From NCBI GenBank assembly GCA_947165685.1, contig CAMVBK010000006.1, positions 39,285 through 103,284 on the forward strand: a stretch of 64,000 nucleotides of DNA, in the 5' to 3' direction. Below the pieces are notes generated by a model that saw only the letters and a list, made by a program, of their open reading frames with translations, was not told where the DNA came from and did no database searches. Source of the DNA: F23-D06 sp947165685. Lineage in GTDB: Bacteria; Bacteroidota; Bacteroidia; Bacteroidales; WCHB1-69. How positions within the stretch are numbered: position 1 is the first letter of the stretch; each line of letters opens with the position of its first letter. A program made the translations under genes and the position numbers. This document shows positions 43,357-52,894 of the stretch, piece after piece.

Positions 43357-43376
43357 ACCCTCAAAAAACAACCGTC

Positions 43377-46300
43377 ATGAAGAAAACCCTAATCACCGCC
43401 ACCATGATCGTCACCACCCTGATCACCGCCGGGCAGACGCAGAGCCCGACCGAAATCGCCAAGAAATGGCAGGAAATCCAGCAGCTCTGCGAGAAATACG
43501 ACGACGGCGCGGACTCCGCCTGCCGCATCCTCAACGAGCAGCTCGCCGCCACGGCGAAAGACCCTGCGGCCAATGCCATCTGGCACAGCTGCTTGGGACA
43601 GTTCCTGTCGGAATACTACAACAGCAACCGCTGGAACATCGACAACCGCACCCGGCTCGCCGACGAAACACCCGCCGACTTCAAGGAGTGGGACGCGAAG
43701 ACGTTTGTGCGACGCGCTCGGGAGGAGTACCTGGCGTCGATAGCGCATGCCACGGTTTCGCAGCAACTCTCCGCCGAGTCGTACAAGGCCATCCTCAACA
43801 AGTCGTCCGACCCTACTGCCGAACACACGCTGTACGACATCCTCGCGCAACGCTGCCTCTCTTTCCTGCGCTCGTGCATAGAGGGCGACGAGAATCCCGC
43901 CCCCGGGCTGCGGACCAATCCCGCCCTTTGGACTCCAGATGCATTTCTGACCGTTCCCCTTCAACCGGCGGCCCCCGACGATGACATCACCCGTACGCTC
44001 GCGGTGTATCAGTCGCTTGAGAAATTCCATGCCAACCGCCAACACGAGACGCTGAGGGTCAGTTACTTGCTGGAACGTTTCGACTTCATGCGCCTTCGCG
44101 GACTCGCTCCCGACAACTCTTTGACATGGTACATCGAGCAACTGACTCGGTGCAGCGAGGCTTTCCGCGACAAACCGGCATATCGCTACATGGCCTACAA
44201 GTTGGGCACGCTGTATGCGGAACGGAGCGGCGAATATGACCCTGAACTGCACCCCGAATACCTCAACGACCTCGTCACCGCCGCCTCTTTCTTGGAAACT
44301 TCCATCCAAAAAGAGTCTCCGAAGGAAAAGGCGCCCGAGTACTTGAATGAGGTCAGGGAGATGCTGAGGCAGATTCAGCATCCGGTTTTGGGGATTGATC
44401 CCTACCGCACGGCTTTTGTCCCCTCAACGCCCTTGTTAGTTGATATTGAATACAAGGACGTTGCCAAGGCCTACCTCCGTCTCGTCCCTGTTTCGCACGC
44501 CACCTATAGGCAGGTGGAACACGACGGGATTGCCAAGCAATATGACAACATCATGTCGATGAAGCCCGCTTTCGAGGGAACCGTGGAACTTCCTGAATTC
44601 AACGACCATCGGAAACATAATGGCCATTATGTCATGCCTCGTCAGAAGCCTGGCGGATATTTGCTGTTAATTTCGTCGCAGCCATTCCCGAAAAGCCACA
44701 AGGAGTGCGCCCAGATGTACTATGTGCAGGTTTCCGACATCCATGTCGTCGTCCGGGAGCTGAACCAACGGGTGGAGTATTGGGTGGTGAACCGGCAGAC
44801 CGGCGAGCCGTTGGAGAACGCCGCCATCACCCTGACGACAGGGAAGTCCGCCAAGCGCACGGTGAAAACCGGCCGGAACGGAATGGCCGCGATAAGTTTG
44901 CCCAACGGCCGCAACGAACATTCGGACGTGGCGGTGGAATGGAACAAGCAGGTGTTGCATTTGATGGGTAGCAACTACTGGTGGTCCTATACTCCCGGCC
45001 AATCGACTAACCATAAGTGCGATCTCTTCTTGGATCGCAAATTGTACCGGCCTGGCCAGACCGTCTATTTCAAAGGGATTGTAAGCGAAACCGTTATAGA
45101 AAAAGAAGAGACTAAACATATCCGGATATTGCCAAACCAGGAGGTGACAATCTGTCTTCAGGACGCGAATTCTCAAGAAATTGATTCAAAAGTGTTGACG
45201 ACCAATGATTTCGGATCAGTATCCGGGACTTTCGACCTGCCGACCGACGGGCTGACGGGTCAGTTCAGCATCATTGTGAAAATCAACGGTAATGAGTACG
45301 TCGGAAACGAACGTTTTTCAGTTGAGGAATACAAACGTCCGACCTTCGAGGTGACGCTGGACGCGCCCACGGATGCGGTCAAGGTGGGACAGACGGTCAC
45401 GGTGAAGGGCAAGGCGGAGGCGTTGTCCGGCTATCCTGTCGGTGGCGCGACCGTCAAGTATGTGGTGACCCGCAGGACGGAGTTCCCGTGGTGGCGCTTA
45501 GGTCGCTGGCCGTCTGATGACCCGCGCGCCATCCTCAGCGGTGTCGCCGAAACCGGTGCGGACGGCTCGTTCACCATCGCGTTCCCCACCGAGGAGGACC
45601 TCGCGCTCAGGCGGTATGTCCCATTGTACATTTATAATGTAGAGGCAGTTGTGACGGATGTCAACGGGGAGACGCACACCGGGACTTCCCAGGTGCGGGT
45701 GAGTCGCCGCAGCCTGCTGCTGTCGGTCTCCCTGCCCGAAGAGGTGGAAATCGACCGTGACAGCATCCGTTATCCGCTCTCCCTGACCAATATTGCCGAC
45801 GTGCCGCAGGAAGGGGAGGTCTGGTACGACATCTACCGCTTGAAGACCCCCGACCGCTTCTATTCTCCGGTTCAATCCGCCGACGCCACGCTGGTGCCGC
45901 TGCCCAAGTTGCAGGAAACTTTCCCGAACCTTGCCTTCCGGCAAGAGGATGACATGGAACATTGGGAGTCTGTCCACTTGGGAAGCGGACTGCTGTCTGT
46001 CTCCAAGGAGACGGAGAACTTCTTTGAGATTCCGCCCATCGATGATTTTCAGGACGGTTACTACAAGATTGTGTTCACGGTAAAAGACCCGGACGGGGAT
46101 GACGTGGAGGTGGCGAAAACCGTGCACCTGTATCGTGCCCAAAGCAGGAAATGCACAGGCTACAAAGCCCTGTGGCATGATTTCAACCGTCATTTCTCGC
46201 AGAGGAACGGCGGCTATTCGGTGGAGGCGGGCGACACGCTGCGGTTCTCCGTCGGCACCGTCCTGAAGGACGCGCGGGTGCTTTGTGAAATCGCGCACAA

Positions 46301-49300
46301 CGACTCGGTGGTGCATACGCAATGGTACCATCTGAAACAGAACATGATCACCATTGAATGGCCGACCCGGCCCTCCGACCAGGGAACGTTGCACGTGCAT
46401 CTGTTCATGCAGGCTGACGGCAACACCTACGAGATTTCGCCAGACGTGCGGATTGTCAACCGTTCGCGGGACATCCGGTTCGAGTTCCTGCGTTTCCGTG
46501 ACAAAACCCTGCCCGGAAGCCAGGAGGAGTTGCAGGTGCGCCTGACCGACAAGGAGGGCAGGCCGGTGTCTGCCGAGCTGCTCTGCTCGATGTACGACTA
46601 TTCGTTGGATGTGTTGGGCGGACAGAACTTCATGCAGTTGCAATACGATTACCAATACCGTTTCCTCACGCTCCGTTTCGGCCGCAGTCTCGACACGGGG
46701 TCCTCTCTCTGGAAGAAAGATCATTTCAACACGTTCGGATTCCATTCCCCGGCGTTTTCCTCACAACCCTTGGTTTTGAAGAGTTTCTATTGTGGAGGGC
46801 TGCGTATGGGGCGATATATGGCAAAGGGGGAAGTTGTCCTCAATGTCGTGGAGGATAATATTTCGGTCAATACGGACATGGAGTTTATGGAAGATGAGGT
46901 TATGTATGAGGAACCGCCAATGGCGTTTACGAATGCGTCAATGATGCGGGTTGCTTCGCAAAAGGAGGCTGCAAAACCGGGAACCGCTCCTTCTGAGCCG
47001 CAGCTCCGCACCAACTTCAACGAAATCGCCTTCTTTTATCCGCAGCTGCGCACCGATCCCGACGGCACCGTCTTCCTCAGCTTCACCATGCCCGATGCCC
47101 TCACCAAATGGAAGATGCAGGGTGTGGCCCACAACCCAGCCTTGATGACCGGCCGTTTCGAGAAGTTCGTGCAGACAGCCAAGGACGTGATGGTCGTGCC
47201 GAACGCGCCGCGCTTCCTGCGCGAGGGCGACACCATGGATTTCTCCGCCAAGGTGGTGAACACCACCAATCGGCACATTTGCGGGCATGTGACGCTGCAG
47301 ATGTTCAACGCGGCGAACAACCAACCGGTGGCTATGATTTTCGATTCTGCGGACGCGATGAATCGCGTCCCCGCCGGTTCTCAACAATACGACATCCCCG
47401 CCAACGCATCCTCGGAAATCCGTTTCCGCATCGTCGTGCCTGCTGATGTGCCTGCCGTCACCTACCGCATCGTCGCCCACAACACCGACCCGCAAGAGGT
47501 GGCCGGCGACGGCGAGGAGAAGACCCTGCCCGTGCTCACCAACCGCATGATGGTGACCGAGACGATGCCGTTCTACATTTCGGGCAAAGGCTCAAAAACA
47601 TTCGTATTCAAAAAAATGCAGGATTGTACGGACGCGATGAATCGCGATGCGGACGCGATGAATCGCGTCCCTACGATGAAAAATTACCGGTTGACTGTGG
47701 AATGCACGCCCAACCCCGTGTGGTACGCCATCCAGGCGATGCCCTACATGATGGAATATCCGCACGACTGCCATGAGCAGATGTTCAGCCGCTACTATGC
47801 CAACGCCCTCGCCACGCACATCCTGAAGGCCAATCCCGTCATCGAAGAGGTTTTCAACCGCTGGCAGACGGAGTCGCCCGACGCTTTCTGCTCGGCCTTG
47901 GAGAAGAACCAGGAGTTGAAGCAGGTGGTGCTGGAGGAGACCCCGTGGGTGCTCGACGCGCAGCGCGAGGGGGCCAACAAGCAGGCTCTGGCCGCGATGT
48001 TCGACTTCCGGCGGATGGCCAAGGAGGAGACCGCCACGCTCAGGAGACTGCAGAAGGGGCAGAACGGCGACGGTGGCTGGCCCTGGTTCTCCGGCGGCAA
48101 GAGCAGCGACTTCATCACGCGGCACATCGTGGCGGGCTTCGGCCACCTCAAAGCCCTCGGTGTCAGCACCGACGTGGCCAACAGCACGCTCCGCAACGCC
48201 GTCTCCTACATGGATGAACAGATGTACAAGCGCTACCTCGACCGCAAGAAGTACCACTACGACTATATCGACGAGACGCACTACCTCTATGCCCGCAGCT
48301 TCTACAAAGACAACGTTTCCGCCCAGCATAAAGCCGCCTACGACACTTGCTATAAAGTGCTGTTAAACGACTGGAAATCAAAGTCTTTTTACACGCAGGC
48401 GATGATAGCGCTCACCGCCTGGCGCAACGGCGACCAGAAGGTGGCGAAACAGATTGTGGCCCACCTCAAGGATATGGCCCAGCACAGCGAGGAGATGGGC
48501 ATGTTCTGGAAGAAGCAGGGTGGGGGATGGTTCTGGTACGAACAGCCCGTGGAGCGGCAGGCGATGCTGATTGAAGCGTTCCACACGATCACGCCCGAAG
48601 ACGCGGAGTCGCTGGCGCAGATGCAGTTGTGGCTTCTCAAGCAGAAGCAGACCCAGCACTGGGGCACCACCAAATCGACCACCGAGGCCGTCTATGCGCT
48701 GCTGTTAGACAAGACGTTAGTGGCGGAAGACAAAACCGTGGCGGTGACGGTCGGAAACGTGCGCCTGCCCGACGAGACCGTGCAGTCGGAGGCGGGCACC
48801 GGCTACTTCAAGAAGTCCTGGAAGGGCGAGGAAATCACCGCCGACAAGGCCAATGTGCGCATCGAGAAAGGTACCGACGGCCCTGCGTGGGGCGGCCTTT
48901 ACTGGCAGTATTTCGAGAACCTCGACAAGATTACCCGCAGCGACGACAAGAACTTGGTCATCGAGAAGCAGCTCTACAGGGTGGAGAACGCAGGCGACGG
49001 CGAGGTGCTGAAAGCCATCACGGCGGAGCAGCTGTTGCAGAAGGGCGACAAGGTGCGCGTGCGGGTGGTCATCACCGCCGACCGCGACATGGAGTTCGTG
49101 CACCTCAAGGACATGCGGGCCGCCACTTTCGAGCCGGTCAACGTCTTCTCGCAGTACAAGTACCAGGATGGGTTGTGGTACTATGAGGCCACGAAGGACG
49201 CGGCCACGCACTTCTTCATCGACTGGCTGCCGAAGGGCAAGTATGTCTTCGAATACACTCTCTTCGCCACGCAGTCGGGCGACTTCAGCAACGGCATCAC

Positions 49301-49370
49301 GCACATCGAGTGCATGTACGCGCCGGAGTTCCAGTCGCACTCGGCCGGTGTGCGGGTGAAGGTGCAATAA
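43377..49370 (+). CDS. Alpha-2-macroglobulin family protein with CxEQ thioester motif
   Basis: The 1997-residue protein traps or inhibits proteases at the cell envelope. A signal peptide (MKKTLITATMIVTTLITAGQ) is followed by a helical N-terminal region and MG domains, with DRKLYRPGQTVYFKG near residue ~550 and YKRPTFEVTLDAP near ~650. An A2M core follows (FYPQLRTDPDGTVFLSFTMPDALTKWK). The thioester domain has C1465-H-E-Q1468, then GWPWFSGGKSSDF. I chose ATG 43377 because it gives the signal peptide; codons upstream lie in a hairpin repeat. Three copies of a GGACGCGA palindrome (47351-47370, 47630-47670) are inserted in frame as DAMNR-type peptides. Confidence 0.93.
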   Translation: MKKTLITATMIVTTLITAGQTQSPTEIAKKWQEIQQLCEKYDDGADSACRILNEQLAATAKDPAANAIWHSCLGQFLSEYYNSNRWNIDNRTRLADETPADFKEWDAKTFVRRAREEYLASIAHATVSQQLSAESYKAILNKSSDPTAEHTLYDILAQRCLSFLRSCIEGDENPAPGLRTNPALWTPDAFLTVPLQPAAPDDDITRTLAVYQSLEKFHANRQHETLRVSYLLERFDFMRLRGLAPDNSLTWYIEQLTRCSEAFRDKPAYRYMAYKLGTLYAERSGEYDPELHPEYLNDLVTAASFLETSIQKESPKEKAPEYLNEVREMLRQIQHPVLGIDPYRTAFVPSTPLLVDIEYKDVAKAYLRLVPVSHATYRQVEHDGIAKQYDNIMSMKPAFEGTVELPEFNDHRKHNGHYVMPRQKPGGYLLLISSQPFPKSHKECAQMYYVQVSDIHVVVRELNQRVEYWVVNRQTGEPLENAAITLTTGKSAKRTVKTGRNGMAAISLPNGRNEHSDVAVEWNKQVLHLMGSNYWWSYTPGQSTNHKCDLFLDRKLYRPGQTVYFKGIVSETVIEKEETKHIRILPNQEVTICLQDANSQEIDSKVLTTNDFGSVSGTFDLPTDGLTGQFSIIVKINGNEYVGNERFSVEEYKRPTFEVTLDAPTDAVKVGQTVTVKGKAEALSGYPVGGATVKYVVTRRTEFPWWRLGRWPSDDPRAILSGVAETGADGSFTIAFPTEEDLALRRYVPLYIYNVEAVVTDVNGETHTGTSQVRVSRRSLLLSVSLPEEVEIDRDSIRYPLSLTNIADVPQEGEVWYDIYRLKTPDRFYSPVQSADATLVPLPKLQETFPNLAFRQEDDMEHWESVHLGSGLLSVSKETENFFEIPPIDDFQDGYYKIVFTVKDPDGDDVEVAKTVHLYRAQSRKCTGYKALWHDFNRHFSQRNGGYSVEAGDTLRFSVGTVLKDARVLCEIAHNDSVVHTQWYHLKQNMITIEWPTRPSDQGTLHVHLFMQADGNTYEISPDVRIVNRSRDIRFEFLRFRDKTLPGSQEELQVRLTDKEGRPVSAELLCSMYDYSLDVLGGQNFMQLQYDYQYRFLTLRFGRSLDTGSSLWKKDHFNTFGFHSPAFSSQPLVLKSFYCGGLRMGRYMAKGEVVLNVVEDNISVNTDMEFMEDEVMYEEPPMAFTNASMMRVASQKEAAKPGTAPSEPQLRTNFNEIAFFYPQLRTDPDGTVFLSFTMPDALTKWKMQGVAHNPALMTGRFEKFVQTAKDVMVVPNAPRFLREGDTMDFSAKVVNTTNRHICGHVTLQMFNAANNQPVAMIFDSADAMNRVPAGSQQYDIPANASSEIRFRIVVPADVPAVTYRIVAHNTDPQEVAGDGEEKTLPVLTNRMMVTETMPFYISGKGSKTFVFKKMQDCTDAMNRDADAMNRVPTMKNYRLTVECTPNPVWYAIQAMPYMMEYPHDCHEQMFSRYYANALATHILKANPVIEEVFNRWQTESPDAFCSALEKNQELKQVVLEETPWVLDAQREGANKQALAAMFDFRRMAKEETATLRRLQKGQNGDGGWPWFSGGKSSDFITRHIVAGFGHLKALGVSTDVANSTLRNAVSYMDEQMYKRYLDRKKYHYDYIDETHYLYARSFYKDNVSAQHKAAYDTCYKVLLNDWKSKSFYTQAMIALTAWRNGDQKVAKQIVAHLKDMAQHSEEMGMFWKKQGGGWFWYEQPVERQAMLIEAFHTITPEDAESLAQMQLWLLKQKQTQHWGTTKSTTEAVYALLLDKTLVAEDKTVAVTVGNVRLPDETVQSEAGTGYFKKSWKGEEITADKANVRIEKGTDGPAWGGLYWQYFENLDKITRSDDKNLVIEKQLYRVENAGDGEVLKAITAEQLLQKGDKVRVRVVITADRDMEFVHLKDMRAATFEPVNVFSQYKYQDGLWYYEATKDAATHFFIDWLPKGKYVFEYTLFATQSGDFSNGITHIECMYAPEFQSHSAGVRVKVQ
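47351..47370 (+). repeat. In-frame palindrome copy inside macroglobulin gene
   Basis: GGACGCGATGAATCGCGTCC is a perfect 8-bp inverted repeat with a 4-bp loop. It is read as part of DAMNRV within the coding sequence. Confidence 0.85.
47630..47670 (+). repeat. Tandem in-frame palindrome copies inside macroglobulin gene
   Basis: One partial and one full copy of the same palindrome (47630-47646 and 47651-47670) encode the repeated DAMNRDADAMNRVP. The full copy is extended by CTAC, matching GTAC on the other side. Confidence 0.85.
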
Positions 49371-49375
49371 AAAAA

Positions 49376-49397
49376 GGACACGCTTGAAAACGTGTCC
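49376..49397. terminator. Terminator between convergent macroglobulin and acyl-CoA ligase genes
   Basis: GGACACG (49376-49382) pairs with CGTGTCC (49391-49397). On the minus strand it is followed by T7, so it terminates the ligase transcript. It may also serve the plus-strand gene, whose T run is further away. Confidence 0.75.
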
Positions 49398-49453
49398 TGG
49401 AGGATAGTTTTTTCGGTGCTGTAAGAGCAACTCAGACTTCGCTGTTCGGAGGT

Positions 49454-51214
49454 TTAGTTGAACAGTGTCTCGATTTGCTCGCTGTATTTCTTGATGAGCA
49501 CGTTGCGCTTGAGTTTGAGGGTGGGGGTGAGCTCGCCCGACTGGATGGACCATTCGTGGTTCATCAGCAGGAAGCGTTTCACCTTCTCGGTGTCGCCGAA
49601 GAACTTGTTGTATTCATCGACGATTTTCTTGTATTTCTTCTGCACTTCCGGATGCTCAATCATCTCCTCGTTGGTGGTGTAGGAGATGCCCTTGTTGGTG
49701 CACCACGCGCGCAGGTCGCTGAAGTTGGGCACGATGAGGGCGGCGGCATACTGCTTGTTTTCGCCGACTACTAAGATATTGTCAATCAGGGACTCTTCGG
49801 CGAATTTGTTCTCGATGATGGTGGGAACCACGTATTTGCCGAAGGCAGTCTTGAACATCTCCTTCTTCCGGCCGGTGATTTTGAGTCGTCCCTCGGGGGT
49901 GAGTTCGCCGAGGTCGCCGGTGTGAAACCAGCCGTCGGGGTCGATGACTTCGGCGGTCTGTTCGGGCAGGTTGTGGTAGCCTTTCATCACGTGCGGACCT
50001 TTGGTGAGGATTTCGCCGTCGTCGGCGATGCGCACGCGGGTGCCGGGCAGCACCGGGCCGGCCGTGCCGATTTCCAGTCCGCCCTGGAAGAAGTTGCTGA
50101 CGGAGATCACGGGGGAAGTCTCCGTGGCACCGTAGCCCTCCAACACGGGGATGCCCATAGCCCAGAAGACCTTCGAGATGCGGGGCTGGATGGCCGCGCC
50201 GCCGGTCACGATGACCTTCAGGTTGCCGCCCAACGCCTTGTTCCATTGGTTGAGCACCAGCTTGCGGGCCAGCTTCAGCTTGCGGTCGTAGCGTTTGCCA
50301 GGGTTGTCGCCGTACTGCAGCGCGATGTCGTTCGCCCAGAAAAAGATTTTCTGCTTGGTCTTGCTCAGCTTGTGCCCTTTCGCGAGGATTTTGTCATAGA
50401 CTTTTTCCAACAGGCGGGGCACCGTGGTGAAGATGTCGGGTTTCAGCTCCACCATGTTCTCCTGTATTTTGGCGAGGTTCTCGGCATAGTAGATCGGCAG
50501 TCCGAGGTATTGCCACGAATAGTTCATCATGCGCTCATACACGTGGCAAAGAGGCAGATAGCTGAGAATGCGGTTGTTTTCCGAAGTGGGGATGATGGGC
50601 AGGATGGCCTCCACGTTGGAGAGGAAGTTGCGGTGGGTGAGCATCACGCCCTTTGGGAAGCCGGTGGTGCCGGAAGTATAGACCAACGAGACCACGTCGC
50701 TCGGGAGGATGCTGTCCTTGATCTCCTTGAGGTACTGCGGGGCGGGATTCGCCCTGCCTAACTCGATAACTTCATTTAAGTGTTTGTATCCTAATAGGTT
50801 ACGGAAGGTATAGACGTTGTTCTTCAGGTCGGGCTTGTCTTCCAGGATCTGAGTGATCTTGCGCAGCAGGTCCCAACCGGCCACGAACACCAGTTTCACG
50901 TTGGCGTCCTCGAAGATGTGGCGGTAGTCGCTCTCGCTGATGGTGGGGTAGATGGCCACGTGGAGGGCGCCGATCTGCATGATGGCCATGTCCAGGAAGT
51001 TCCATTCCGGACGGTTCGGGGTGATGGTGGCCACGCAGTCGCCCTTCTTGATGCCGAGCTGCATGAGTCCGTAGGAGAGGTTGTTGACGATTTCCACGTA
51101 TTTGGCGGTGCTGTATTTCACCCAGACACCGTTCTCCTTGCAGCAGAGGGCATCCTCCTTCGGGAACTCCTTGAGGTCCCGTTCGAGCATGTCGAATAAT
51201 CGCGTCACTTGCAT
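49454..51214 (-). CDS. Long-chain acyl-CoA ligase (AMP-binding family)
   Basis: The enzyme activates fatty acids to acyl-CoA through an acyl-AMP. The 586-residue protein has the AMP-binding P-loop YTSGTTGFPKGV near residue 183, the GYGATETSPV motif, the GWFHTGDLG motif and the K-rich TGRKKEMFKTAFGKYV region. The catalytic C-terminal lysine lies in TPTLKLKRNVL. Length fits the FadD15-type Bacteroidetes enzymes. The gene has no close upstream partner on its strand (68 bp of heptamer repeats and the next gene's stop). Confidence 0.93.
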   Translation of the reverse strand: MQVTRLFDMLERDLKEFPKEDALCCKENGVWVKYSTAKYVEIVNNLSYGLMQLGIKKGDCVATITPNRPEWNFLDMAIMQIGALHVAIYPTISESDYRHIFEDANVKLVFVAGWDLLRKITQILEDKPDLKNNVYTFRNLLGYKHLNEVIELGRANPAPQYLKEIKDSILPSDVVSLVYTSGTTGFPKGVMLTHRNFLSNVEAILPIIPTSENNRILSYLPLCHVYERMMNYSWQYLGLPIYYAENLAKIQENMVELKPDIFTTVPRLLEKVYDKILAKGHKLSKTKQKIFFWANDIALQYGDNPGKRYDRKLKLARKLVLNQWNKALGGNLKVIVTGGAAIQPRISKVFWAMGIPVLEGYGATETSPVISVSNFFQGGLEIGTAGPVLPGTRVRIADDGEILTKGPHVMKGYHNLPEQTAEVIDPDGWFHTGDLGELTPEGRLKITGRKKEMFKTAFGKYVVPTIIENKFAEESLIDNILVVGENKQYAAALIVPNFSDLRAWCTNKGISYTTNEEMIEHPEVQKKYKKIVDEYNKFFGDTEKVKRFLLMNHEWSIQSGELTPTLKLKRNVLIKKYSEQIETLFN

Positions 51215-51220
51215 GTTATA

Positions 51221-51282
51221 CTAAAGTTTAAAGTTCAAAGTTCAAGGTTCAAAGTTTAAGTTCTAAGTCTAAGTCTAAGTTC
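51221..51282. repeat. AAGTTCA-type heptamer tract
   Basis: About eight 7-bp units (AAGTTCA, AAGGTTC, AAGTCTA) fill the gap between the acyl-CoA ligase start and the EEP hydrolase stop. Confidence 0.75.
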
Positions 51283-52113
51283 TTATTGCACGAAAAGTGC
51301 TTTTACAGGGTAGTGGTCGGAGATGAGCCAGCGGCCGTACTTGTCGGAGTTGAGGGTCTGGAACAGGACGGGGGTGGCGTTCTTGTAGAAGATGTGGTCG
51401 ATGACGACGTTGTTCGGGGCGTTGCCCCAGCCGTTGAAGGTGCCCTTGCTGTCGGTGACGGGCGCGTCCTTGCGGGCCTGCTTCATCACTTTCTTCAGCG
51501 GCTTGAAGATTTCGTTCGAGATGTCGGAGTTGAAGTCGCCGGTGAGGAACACGGGGGCCTTCTTGTCCTTCACGAGGGTTTTGAGGCGCAGGGTGATCAG
51601 TTTTATGGATTCGCGGCGCGCCGTCTCGCCCACGTGGTCGAGGTGGGTGTTGAAGCAATAGACGTGCTTGCCGGTCTTCTTGTCGCGGAAGTAGCCCCAG
51701 GTCACGATGCGGTGGCAGGCGGCGTCCCACCCGCGCGAGCAGATGTCCGGTGTCTCGCTCAGCCAGAAGTCGCCGTGCTCGACGACCTCGTAGCGGTCTT
51801 TGTTGTAGAGGATGGCCATGTGTTCGCCGCCCTGCTTGCCGTCATCGCGGCCCACGCCGATGTAGTCGTAGCCAGACAGGCTGCGGTGCAGGTAGTCGAG
51901 CTGCACGAAATAGGCCTCCTGCACGCAGAGAAAATCGGGTCTCTCCATTTGGGCCATCTTCACGCAGCCGGCCTTGCGGTTGTCCCAGATGTTGTCGCCG
52001 TCGCCGGGGTTGTTGTACCGGATGTTGAAGGAGATCACCGTGACGGTGTCCTTCTGGGCCATGGCAGGCGCGAGGAGGACGAAAAGGAGGATTATGGTCA
52101 GAAACTTTTTCAT
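51283..52113 (-). CDS. Exported endonuclease/exonuclease/phosphatase (EEP) family protein
   Basis: The 276-residue protein has a signal peptide (MKKFLTIILLFVLLAPAMAQ) and the EEP fold: VISFNIRYNNPGDGDN, a metal-binding E in CVQEAYF, NTHLDHVGETARRES, TGDFNSD and the terminal ISDHYPV. Extracellular homologues cleave phosphodiesters or lipid and nucleotide phosphates; the substrate is unknown. Its ATG abuts the 11-bp direct repeat of the mobile element at 52126-52892. It was probably in line with the DUF4159 gene, 47 bp away, before insertion. Confidence 0.88.
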   Translation of the reverse strand: MKKFLTIILLFVLLAPAMAQKDTVTVISFNIRYNNPGDGDNIWDNRKAGCVKMAQMERPDFLCVQEAYFVQLDYLHRSLSGYDYIGVGRDDGKQGGEHMAILYNKDRYEVVEHGDFWLSETPDICSRGWDAACHRIVTWGYFRDKKTGKHVYCFNTHLDHVGETARRESIKLITLRLKTLVKDKKAPVFLTGDFNSDISNEIFKPLKKVMKQARKDAPVTDSKGTFNGWGNAPNNVVIDHIFYKNATPVLFQTLNSDKYGRWLISDHYPVKALFVQ

Positions 52114-52124
52114 GTTAATATATT
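52114..52124 (+). repeat. Left copy of 11-bp putative target-site duplication
   Basis: GTTAATATATT, identical to 52895-52905, flanks the mobile element on its left and lies directly against the EEP start codon. Confidence 0.7.
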
Positions 52125-52125
52125 T

Positions 52126-52892
52126 AAGTTTCGCATGTTTATATGTATCTCAGAAAAAAAAACTTTTCTTGCAAAGGTGTTGTCATCCCCGATGCCGAGA
52201 CTCGCGTCCGCACGCTTTTTCCGGCTACGGCACATCGTGCCGATGCGGGACAATTCCCCTTCTATTTTAGAAGGGGTGGCCGTAGGCCGGGGTAGTAACA
52301 TAGGCATCATCATTCCTTTTTTAATCATCCGCGTGCTCGTAATTCTCAACAATGTATTTCCTCAAATCCGCAAGCACGATGTTCACATGCTGCAGCACGT
52401 CAAAGTCTGTCGTGTGGAACACCTTCAAGCCGAGACTTTCCAGATACTTGTCCCGTTGTGCGTCATAGTCAGCCTTCCCGTTGTGTGAGCCTCCGTCAAT
52501 TTCGATCACGAGTGCGAGCCTTTTCACGAAAAAGTCAACGATATAGTTGCCAATGACTTTCTGTCTGTCGAAATCAAGACCGTGGAACATTTTCTTGTGT
52601 ACTTGTTTCCAGAACGCAATCTCGGCCATGTTGCCGACCCGTCGATTCTTGCGGGCATAGCCCAACAACTCCCTGTTTTCAGGAAGATTATGGACGTAAT
52701 GGTCTTTGATTCGAATATCGTTGATGAGGTTCATTTTTTTCACAAGGAATTCTGATGTTTAATATTACTACCCCGCCCTACGGGCACCCCTTCTAAAATA
52801 GAAGGGGAGTTCGCCCGCGCCGCAGCGGCCTGCTGCGGCCGGAAACATTCTTCACTCGCTTGTTTTTCTTCTTTTTTTAACATGCGAAACTT
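52126..52892. mobile_element. DUF559-encoding element with terminal inverted repeats
   Basis: The ends are perfect 13-bp inverted repeats, AAGTTTCGCATGT (52126-52138) and ACATGCGAAACTT (52880-52892). Long subterminal arms are also inverted copies of each other: a TTTCCGGC...-GCGGG hairpin, a CCCCTTCTA/TAGAAGGGG hairpin, and GTGGCCGTAGGCCGGGGTAG or its variant. An exact 11-bp direct repeat (GTTAATATATT) flanks the whole unit. The only gene inside is the DUF559 protein at 52321-52734. A gene-less unit with the same termini is at 5188-5366. The structure is that of a transposable element, although DUF559 proteins are not known transposases. Confidence 0.75.
52321..52734 (-). CDS. DUF559 protein, Vsr-like PD-(D/E)XK nuclease fold
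   Basis: The 137-residue protein begins MNLINDIRIKDHYVH; a GTG three codons upstream is an alternative start. The conserved core has RRVGNMAEIAFWKQVH, then GNYIVDFFVKRLALVIEIDG, GGSH, and the HTTDFDVLQ segment, which fits DUF559 with a Vsr-type D...E-x-D nuclease centre. DUF559 proteins are usually annotated only as putative endonucleases. There is no methylase or restriction partner nearby. It is the sole gene between the inverted arms of the element and may process its DNA; that is inference. Confidence 0.85.
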   Translation of the reverse strand: MNLINDIRIKDHYVHNLPENRELLGYARKNRRVGNMAEIAFWKQVHKKMFHGLDFDRQKVIGNYIVDFFVKRLALVIEIDGGSHNGKADYDAQRDKYLESLGLKVFHTTDFDVLQHVNIVLADLRKYIVENYEHADD

Positions 52893-52894
52893 GA

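Noticed and set aside
43290..43376. N-terminal extension of the macroglobulin through the hairpin array
   Set aside because: The extension encodes repeat-derived peptides and hides the signal peptide that begins at 43377.
52321..52743. DUF559 gene as part of a restriction-modification or Vsr repair system
   Set aside because: No methyltransferase or mismatch-repair gene lies nearby, while terminal inverted repeats and flanking direct repeats point to a mobile unit.
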